From Polytrichum commune (taxonomy: Eukaryota; Streptophyta; Polytrichopsida; Polytrichales; Polytrichaceae): a DNA stretch of 64,000 nt. The notes below the pieces were generated by a model that saw nothing but the letters and a program-made list of their open reading frames with translations, did no database searches and was not told the origin of the DNA. A program made the position numbers and the translations under genes. Location: positions 12,742,501 to 12,806,500 of the forward strand of contig OX485805.1 of NCBI GenBank assembly GCA_950295325.1, given 5' to 3'. This document shows positions 56,274 to 64,000 of this stretch, piece by piece; positions within the stretch are counted from its first letter, which is position 1, and each line of letters opens with the position of its first letter.

Positions 56274-59214
56274 CTACAATTGTGCAACTGATGATGACCA
56301 TGTTCTTTTTTCGCGCAATAGGCGATGATGTACCTTAGGAACTTCTTCATCTTTGGCAGAACCGGGCTGTGTGAGAAGCCAGCCTGAATCTTCAAGAAGA
56401 CTCCAGAGTGTCAAAAAAGCTTTCTTATAAGGTCCTCTTAGATCCCCTGCTTCTGGATACACCTGCACTTGCTCAAGAACAGTTAATCAGTACAAAGGGT
56501 TCTAGAATTCATGACATTCGAGTTATCTGTAAGGTGCCTCTTCAAAGGACTATCCTATTAAGAGCTCATTAGAGTGTCTTGTGTCAGAGCATAATTTTGA
56601 AAGTTGGGTGAAGGTCTTTGACATAACTTGAGGATCTTATTCAGAAACTTTGACATAGCTCGTGTGAGTATCTTATTCATTAGAAAAGTGGCGGTTCTTG
56701 TGCTTGTTAGATGGTTGCATAGGTATGCCCAAAATATGTTGACTATTGAACTTAGAATGGTTCACATATTTTGAGCATGTAGACCAATCTCTTTACAACA
56801 CATGTCTTTTTGGTGCCCGTTTTTGAATCCACACCTACTCAGAGACTACTCGAATATAGGTGTCCATTTCAGATAAATAACCAATTTAGGCACGTCTACC
56901 TTATGACAAGCTATAAACCTGGTTTTCTATTTATAGCACGTCCCACTCTTTTAGCATATTTATCTAAGCCTTAAGAAAACCTGGGTGAGTGGTTCTATGC
57001 ATAAGCTCTCAACTCACCTTTTAGCCAATACACATGGTGTCACTCACATGAACAAAACCAACAATCAGCTCTCACAAATTGTACCGTCAGTTCAAATAGC
57101 CCACTTAACCTTGTTCCCACTTAAATCAATCACAACAAGCCCGCGATATCCCATTGCTCTTAAACTCTTTGTAGGGTTTTGTATTAACATGAGTGGCAAA
57201 AAACCATCAAACCTACTGATTGGCAAAAAAGCCAGAAAGAATAATAATGCAGGGAATTAGAATAAAAGCCTTCCAATATGCAAGTTAAACCTTCACAATA
57301 TCAGTTCAAGCTTTCATACCTCATGTTCAAGCATGCCTCGGAGGATCAACATGAACCGGGCCGCTTCAATTTCACCATCTTGCACCAGAAACTCCCCAAA
57401 ATAGTCAATCTTCTCTTTAAACTTTTGCACCAGTTTGTCATCCTCTGCCAACATGACTTTCAGAGCCTCTGTAACTGTCTGCCCAAAACCCACCACATTG
57501 TAAATGCTACAGCTGCAAGTCTCTCAAAGAATATCCCACCCAACTGTCTCACATTTTGAACGGTTGTGGGTCCTGGGTAAATGCAGGCCTGGGGAAGAAG
57601 ATGATACAGGTGCCCAAATTTACAACAGGAGGCATCTACACCTAGTGTGATTGGAATATGTGATTGCCTTAACGTGAATCCATCCTTCAGGGCTAATTTC
57701 TCTTAATAATTCACCAGAATTTTACTGAACATTGCCCAATATTGCCACATTCCAATGCATGATTGCAGTAAGAAACCCAGTCTTACAATAGGTAGTTGGG
57801 ATCTGCGCTAGTGTGATTGGCATGCGGGATACTAATTGCATTGGCTTCCAAAGCCATCTTTGAGAGCGATCTTCTCTCCAAACCTCACAAAGAAATTCTG
57901 CTGAACAACGTCCAACACTGCCACATGGTGGTGCCAAATTAGGCCTTGGTATTTAATGCTACAAGTCTAACTTGGAATACGAGATATACCTTCTGTAACA
58001 GCTGAGCATCCTGGAAGAAGTAAGAAGACAAACTGGAGATTCTCTAAAACCCTAAAAGAACCAAGGAGATTCTCGCAACACAAGGCCCAAGGAAGTGGAT
58101 GATAGAGGTGCCCAAAATTACAAGCCAATTGCATTGGCTTGAATCCACCTTTGGAGGTAATTAATCTCCAAAACTCACGACGACGTCCAACATTGACACA
58201 TCCTGGTGCCGAATTGCTTTGAGAAATTAGGGTTCCCACAAATGTGCTTCCCCAGAACAATATGTTGCTATAACAGCCAGGCGGAGGTTTCTCGCAACTT
58301 AAGGCTGGCCCAAGGAATAAGGTGATACAGGTGCCCAATTTTACAATAAGGACGCCTAGTGTGATTAGAAATGAGGGAACACATTGCATTGGCTTGAATC
58401 CATCTTTAAGAACTGTCTCCTCTCCAAAATTAACCAGACCTTTTGCTGCAGCTAGGAGACAAATTGGTGAAATAAAACAAAGAAGCAGATTCTCGCCACA
58501 GAAGGCCCGGGGATAATGATACAGGTGCCTGTTTCTACAGCCTAGTGTGATTGGATGTGGAAAACTAATTGCATTGGCTTGAAGTCATGTTCCAGTTCTT
58601 TAGGAGACAAATTAGTGATACCCTAAACCAACCAAAACAGAGTGTCGCAACAGAAAACCCAGAGAACATAACACAGGTGCCCAATTTCACATCCTAGCGT
58701 GATTAAAAAGTGGACAACTAATTGCATTGGATTGGCTTGGCTTGACTCGATTCCATCCACCCACTCATCTTTGACCGCCATTTTCTCTCCAAGATCCACA
58801 AAGAAATTTTTGTCAACGACATTCAACATTGCCACATCCCGGTGCCAAAATCTGCGTTGCTAAAATAGGGCAATTCCACCAAACCAAAATTGTTGTACTG
58901 AAGTGCAATCGGCTGAAGGAGGTGCTTCTTACCTCATTGAGGCCATTTCGGAGGTCATCATCCTCCAGCTCCGACTCGTCCTCCGCTTCCACTCTCCTGC
59001 TCGCCTTCCGCCTCGCTTGGCAAACCCACGGTGAACCACGCCTCACATGCAGAGGAATCAATTTTGTCGCGGATTGGGGCGTCCTACTACCCACACAGCA
59101 GACGTAGTACGAGGCGCCCACCGAGCTCGAAAAGCGCCCTGCAAGCCTCGATGAGTGACAAGAGAGCGCGGCCAGCGTCAATGTTGGCGACGGAGCCCAC
59201 AATGCTGTTGCCAT
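56274..59214 (-). CDS. Three-exon gene, 209-residue plastid-type protein of unknown function
   Basis: Exons on the minus strand: 58933-59214 (94 codons), 57320-57478 (53 codons) and 56274-56462 (62 codons plus stop). All junctions are GT..AG and phase 0: AATGAG|GTAAGA, GGGCAG|ACAGTT, CATGAG|GTATGA, GTGCAG|GTGTAT. Exon 1 looks like a chloroplast transit peptide (Ser/Ala/Leu/Arg-rich, almost no acids for about 70 residues) followed by an acidic linker (EAEDESELEDDD). The mature part is helical: TVTEALKVMLAEDDKLVQKF, YFGEFLVQDGEIEAARFMLI, then VYPEAGDLRGPYKKAFLTLW, LLEDSGWLL and VHHRLLREKRTWSS. I do not recognise the family. The intact frame across three exons and the transit-peptide-like start argue for a real, conserved gene. 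A GAA-repeat runs directly into the ATG. Intron 1 (1454 bp) is repeat-filled. Confidence 0.88.
57590..58840. repeat. Degenerate tandem repeats filling intron 1 of the plastid-type gene
   Basis: Five to six units share GATACAGGTGCCCAATTTTAC, CCTAGTGTGATT, AATTGCATTGGCTTGAATCC, CTCTCCAAA and AACATTGCCACA. The ATTGCATTGG word falls near 57830, 58130, 58385, 58567 and 58722, so spacing shrinks from about 300 to about 155 bases because of internal deletions. The repeat is oriented uniformly. It explains most of the length of this intron. Confidence 0.8.
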
Positions 59215-59605
59215 CTCTTCTTCTTCTTCTTCTTCTTCTCCTTCGTCTGATCTGCCCAGTTAAGTTAAAGAATCCCCTCTCCTCCTGCCCTACCCTATTC
59301 TGTCCGCATGGAGAGAAAGTGAAAGAGAGAGAAAAACACCAACTCCAACACTGGCTTAAGTTCACGAGATCATGTGTGCAGTGATCCTCCTACTCACCTT
59401 CACAGCAACACAGCAAACCCTGACTTCCCAGCTGCCAAGTTGGTAATCCTGAGCTCCAACCTTCAATTGCCCGGTTGGATACTTGAGAGAGAGCGAGCGA
59501 GAGAGAATTGTCGCATTCGAGCGTACGTCTCATTCATCGACGACGGCCAGAGGCTAGAAGCTCACCCAATGAATGGGGACAACCCACCGCTGCACTGTTT
59601 TCTCT
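59215..59605 (-). promoter_or_regulatory. 5' UTR and promoter region of the plastid-type gene
   Basis: On the minus strand a GAA tract (plus strand TCTTCTTCTTCTTC at about 59217-59240) leads into the ATG at 59214. Further upstream lie GA/CT-rich runs (59325-59335 and 59483-59505), common in plant 5' leaders. No TATA box could be assigned with confidence. Confidence 0.4.
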
Positions 59606-59797
59606 AATTAGTGTGGCTTGGATATTAGTGTGGCCCACACTAATTTCACAGCCTTGCCTTGGATATTCATCTAAATATGAAAAAAAAAAAAATTCACACT
59701 AATTTTTTACACTAGAAATTATATTGGGCCACTTCAAGTTATAATCAAAAAATAGTGTGGGTAATTGGGATTTAGTGTGGCCCACAGTAATTAGACA
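59606..59797. mobile_element. Possible small MITE with TTAGTGTGG ends
   Basis: CTAATTAGTGTGGC near 59606 faces GCCCACAGTAATTAG ending near 59797; inner TTAGTGTGGCCCACACTAAT is palindromic. TAA/TTA-like borders are possible but the palindromic ends make the duplication ambiguous. Confidence 0.4.
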
Positions 59798-59809
59798 AAG
59801 CAATGTAGT

Positions 59810-60000
59810 TACAAGTGAACTCATGAGTTTGAGGAAAAGCTGATTGAAGTTCAAGACTTTAGGAAAATTATTGATCGTTTTAGAGGAATCTATGGAATAT
59901 ACCTCAAATTGATAAAGTTAAAACTCAAAGATCACAACATGTGATTGGTTGGATTTGGAAACACTCGGATTTTGACCGATTATGCCCAAACTTCTTACCA
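59810..60000 (+). repeat. Dispersed repeat family R1, copy F (partial)
   Basis: TTGAAGTTCAAGACTTTAGG, TTTTAGAGGAATCTATGGAA and CACTCGGATTTTGACCGATT align with copies D and E. It ends near GATTATGCCCAAACTTC. Confidence 0.75.
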
Positions 60001-60770
60001 GACACGGCACCCATCTCTTTTGAGTTGGGCCCCAATCGCTATAGTGCTACCACAGTAAAAGGGGTCTAGTAAAAAATGATCCCCATATGTTTGTGGGTTA
60101 TTCATCTCAGTTTGGAGTTTTTGATATTGATTTGGGGTTACATTTAACAAAAGAAAAGTCTCCAAATAGAATATGGTATGGTGGTTATTATGTTTAGTTG
60201 ATTTGTGAGTGCAATTAGACCAATCGCGAATTGAGATGACTTGACCTCAAACCTATAGGAGGCAACTTTGAACATGGGTGGATGATGATATGTATGCTTG
60301 CATGCACATAACATTGCTCTCATCCATGATCTTGCTAAGCAAGTTGATATTGGTCTCTTTTTATTGTTCTATTTCAACACTTTACATTGCACTACTTAGT
60401 AACTAAGTAGCTAGATAATGGTCTCTTTCCAAAGAAAGAAGTAACTTTCAAAACAATTTTGAGTTACATTGCAATCTTGGGCTCCTTGGAAAGCTCTTCA
60501 AAGGTTTTAGAGTAGAGGCACCTATTCTCGATCAGGGCCCCATTCTGAACCTATAGGGTGTCATAATTTTGATTACACTGGGATTGAATTTTGAACATGC
60601 GGGAACCAATAGTGACATGACACATGTCCTTGGTTTGAGTGCTAAGACAAGAAGAAATGAGTAGATATGGCAAACTCTAGACATTGGCATTATGCTTGTG
60701 CCAACTTTTGGCTTCAAAAATTCTCAGTAATTTGAATTTAAGGAATAACAGTACCAAAAAAATTTGGAGT
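60001..60770. other. Intergenic, no gene recognised
   Basis: No motif-bearing ORF or repeat. Confidence 0.45.
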
Positions 60771-60911
60771 CCTCGTGATTTCTATCTTCCTAGAGAGGAA
60801 AAATTTGCACCTCCTTATCCTTCCCCAAATATGGTGCAAAATCTTTCAAGTGATCGGTTATGGACGCCTCTACTCTACATTATGTGAACAAAATCAAAAG
60901 CAAAAAATGAC

Positions 60912-60985
60912 CACTCGAAGGAGGGGTCTAACCTCCAACCTTGTGGTTAACAACCACACACTCTAATCAACTGAGCTATTCCAAC
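60912..60985 (-). pseudogene. Decayed tRNA-Asn(GTT) copy
   Basis: Same length as the intact gene but with eight substitutions: five C-to-T, one G-to-A, one C-to-A and one T-to-G. Three of the C-to-T changes are at CpG sites. The TTCGA of the T-loop (B box) is now TTAGA and D-arm GG is GA, which should impair transcription and folding. The anticodon GTT is unchanged. Confidence 0.88.
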
Positions 60986-61131
60986 TTTCTCCTCCTGATT
61001 TCTATCTCCCTAAAGAGGCAAAATTTGCACCGCCTTATCCTTCCCCAAATTTGGTGCAAAGTCTCTTAAGTGATCGGTTATGGGCGCCTCTACTCTACAT
61101 TATGTGAATAAAACCAAAAGCAAAAAACGAT

Positions 61132-61155
61132 CGCTAGAAGGAGGGGTCGAACCTC

Positions 61156-61188
<33 letters not shown>

Positions 61189-61205
61189 AACTGAGCTATT
61201 CCAGC
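61132..61205 (-). tRNA. tRNA-Asn (anticodon GTT), second copy
   Basis: Identical over all 74 bases to the plus-strand gene at 55486-55559, in opposite orientation about 5.6 kb away. Acceptor stem, D-, anticodon and T-arms are intact. A T6 run for Pol III termination follows (plus strand AAAAAA at about 61122-61127). It is the right-hand member of the 220-bp duplication. Confidence 0.97.
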
Positions 61206-61210
61206 TTGTT

Positions 61211-64000
61211 CCCAGAGAATGGCAGGCGGGAGGAATCGATCCGTTGACCTCTCTCAGGACCAACATCACTTGATTTATGAGCTTTGTAAGCCGCGTGGTT
61301 CATGCCCAAAATGGGAACACAATATGATTTATTATGTAAATTTTCATTTCTGAAATCATATTGATTTGAGCTTCTCTCATCTTTGGCTTCGCATCATTAA
61401 ATACATGGAAGTTTTCTTTTGGGGTTTGATGGTTATGTGGAGACTGGACTCTATTTTACATTAGATGAGCACTCAAACTTTCAATTTTAGGGAGTTTGAT
61501 ACTTGGATTTGACAAGCTTGCATCCAAAGCTCAAGCCACTGAGAGCTCAACCAATTCTCAACTTCTCAATAATTTGAGCAAAGTGTGAAGTGGTCAAAAT
61601 GAGATATCAAGAAGGGTATGGTATCAAACGAAAGAGAATTTTCAACAAGCCAAAAGAATGTTCGAAATCCACTAAATCAAAGCTCAACTTCTTAACCTCC
61701 TATTTTTTTTTGAATTTATTCAACGTGACATCCATCGAGGAGCCATCTAAGTGTTGTATGCCTAATTCAAAGTTCAAGCTCTTAAGTTGAAATTCAAGTG
61801 TAAAGTGGACTTAAGTGAACACCCTTGAGTGGGAGGATCTCGGCCGATGAGAAGGCTCATTTTTTCAAGCTCTCAACCTTGGTAGTGTAAAATGGGGCCA
61901 AAGTGTAACTTGTTGAATTCATGCAAAAAGCAGGTTCCACACTTGCACATAAAAGGTAGATGTGCCTAAATTGAACACAACAATAATATGGACACCTATA
62001 TTTGAACGGTACGTGGTTAGATGTAGATCTAAGAACTGGCATCAAAAGAAATATGTTTAGAAGATGTTAGACTAGTTACCTACTCCAAATATGCTGATTA
62101 TTCTGGGCTCAATAGTCAACATGATTGGGGAGAATTATATGACCACTTAATGAGCGCAAGAATCTTCACTTTGATAATGAATAAGATATTCATATGACCT
62201 CCAAAAATTATGAGCCAAATGGCTATCCGGCATAATTTGAATTTGCTAATCATCTTCCGGTAACTGCGTGTTTCATATTTTACAAGAAGTGGGTACAGAG
62301 AGAAAAGTATCCATATAAGGCACATCTACCTTAAAAGCTCACTCACCAAAGTTGAATAGGTATCTGAGATTAGACAATCAGGATCCAAACTGCAATTTCA
62401 GTTATGGATTCTGGAATGTTGATACTACAAATAAATACTCTCTTTCTCAACTCAAAACACTGTACCAACATCCAATCTTTTTCTCAGCGAGCTCCAAGCA
62501 GCAGTCAATTTCAAGGGGCAACAGATATGCCCACAGTTCTCCTATCAAGGATAATAACTGATAATAACTTGTTTTTCAGTTTGCAGTTGGTGTAGTAGCA
62601 TTATGTAATTATGCAGGATCTTGCACGGAATCGGAAACCTATGATGGCTGAATCACATTCACATAATTTATAATTTCATTTTCTTCAAATTCATATATCA
62701 ACAAGAAAGCAGCATTCGTGCCTAGGTTGTCACGATTAGGATGCCTCCCGCAAAGCTGACGCTTTTTGGCACTCTTACATGATTCAGTGTATGACAAACT
62801 CAGGAGTATATTCTCCATCCTTGGGAAGAGCTCGCAAAATTACATATGTAGTTATGCTCTAATTTACACCTCCCGTCTTGATTCTCGTGATGTTTCACCT
62901 TTACATGATTTGCTAAATTTATAGAACAGTGGAAATATGATCACAACTTCTTAGGGTTTTACTTCAATTACATCATGGGAAGACCAAAAGCATATTTGTA
63001 ACCGTATGGACATGGTGCTTCAACATTACCTCACAAGTTCCCTTTTGCAAACATTCTCACATCTTGCGATATGCTTTTATTCCCGAGGGTTTTCCATCGA
63101 TAAGTTTGCTGTTTGTATATATTCATGTAAAGGAAACCTAAGCTCAGTTTTCCTGTGATAAAGGCCAAAAACCTGCAGACAATCAACTTCCTAGAGCCTT
63201 TTCAAGCCCTATTCAGTGATTTCTAATCCAAAAGATGTTACATTCTATATCCCTATCAACTACGTTTATGCTGCAACCAAAGGTTGGTAGAAAAGCCTAT
63301 CTGCAAGCCTTCCAGCTAAAAGAGAGGATGTACAATAAGTACACCAGATTTTGACACCACTAGCCATATTGGAAAGCGGACAAGCATCTCCTGAGCGGCA
63401 TGATCCCTCCATGTTTCAGTGTCATGGAGAAAGAGTTCATGTGAGGTCACTGAGAGTTTTGATACCAAGTCATTATCAAATGATTACATCACAAAATATC
63501 AAATGATTACCACAAAATACCAAGTCATTATCAAATGATTACATCTCAGAGTGTGCCCACTCAATCCACAATTACACGACAATTACCTGGTCACCTCCAT
63601 CTCATGGCTACATGGCTTTTGTATGCCTTGCCTTGAGCAGGTTTCCATGTCTAGTAAACCTTAGACACTTCAGACCTTCAATCAAGGAGACATTGCAATA
63701 GTGACTGCACAATCTTTGGCACTTATAGAAAGGGGCGGCTTTCGCATAGATATTAATCGATCATGTGCTTAACTTTCATTTTTATAAGACAGGTATGTGC
63801 ACCGTTCACAGTAACATTTTTACCTGGATTTTCAGAGTGGCTGTCTGTAGCACAGCCATCTCATGGCTACTAAGTTACAAATGCCTTTTCATAGTACCTT
63901 CATTAACTCCTTCCCAAATGCTCTTCCTCACAACAGACATTTCAAAAGGAACTGCACAATTTTTGTGCACTTAGAAAAAGTAACTGAGGCATAGACCGAT
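61211..64000. other. Intergenic to right edge; no gene recognised
   Basis: Only 60-70 codon ORFs without motifs. At about 63468-63545 an ATCAAATGATTACATC/ACCAAGTCATT motif is tandemly repeated. Part of a gene with short exons could be hidden here, but I cannot support one. Confidence 0.4.

Larger units (their letters stand above)
60771..61210 (-). repeat. Tandem duplication of a 220-bp tRNA-Asn cassette
   Basis: Unit 1 is 60771-60990 and unit 2 is 60991-61210. Each has GATTTCTATCTYCCTA, then CCTTATCCTTCCCCAAAT, GTGATCGGTTATGG, TCTACTCTACATTATGTGAA and a tRNA-Asn sequence at the same offset. The tRNA start and end are both shifted by exactly 220, so no net indel has accumulated in that interval. 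Confidence 0.92.

Noticed and set aside
61215-61260. Possible extra tRNA T-arm (GGATCGATTCCTCC on the minus strand) next to tRNA-Asn
   Set aside because: No matching acceptor stem, D-arm or anticodon arm could be assembled.

Overview
This window looks like nuclear DNA of a land plant. It has intron-bearing genes with GT..AG junctions, a plant-type nuclear tRNA-Asn(GTT), plant-type exon fragments (plastid soluble pyrophosphatase, glutaminyl-tRNA synthetase, TTLL12-like), and many short plant-style DNA transposons. Gene density is very low. The kinase + Sel1-repeat gene on the minus strand is of a type I associate with bryophytes and lycophytes, so a seedless plant is my guess, not a proven assignment.

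Only two protein genes look intact. One is an uninterrupted 847-codon kinase-like/Sel1-repeat/membrane-tail protein (35963-38506, minus). The other is a three-exon gene for a 209-residue protein with a plastid-type N-terminus (56274-59214, minus); its first intron is filled with degenerate tandem repeats. Two identical, intact tRNA-Asn genes (55486-55559 plus; 61132-61205 minus) and one decayed tRNA-Asn copy complete the clear genes. The left edge may hold the 5' end of another minus-strand gene.

Layout. 1-15 kb: transposon debris (a split PIF/Harbinger transposase), a dispersed repeat family, a ~155-bp tandem array and a very G-rich minisatellite. 15.4-19.5 kb: a run of exon fragments from three unrelated genes, all on the minus strand and still with introns, in the order pyrophosphatase, GlnRS, TTLL12; this resembles gene capture by a Helitron or Pack-type transposon. 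19.5-25.3 kb: unidentified minus-strand ORFs (one of 382 codons) and a second Harbinger relict. 25-35 kb: a 45-bp minisatellite carrying two different MITEs, then a cluster of hAT-like MITEs. 35.6-38.5 kb: the kinase gene. 40-49 kb: two truncated LINEs, Harbinger and hAT MITEs, and two long copies of the dispersed repeat. 50-55 kb: a dead hAT transposase and a 1.17-kb palindromic element with a 9-bp target duplication. 55-61 kb: tRNA-Asn genes and the plastid-type gene. 61-64 kb: nothing identifiable.

The most informative feature of the window is its insertion history. Several elements have exact target duplications, and for three of them a paralogous repeat or minisatellite unit in the same window shows the pre-insertion sequence. 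No bacterial-type system, CRISPR array or operon is present. The best candidate for something undescribed is the three-gene exon-capture composite at 15.4-19.5 kb, followed by the kinase/Sel1/tail-anchor protein.
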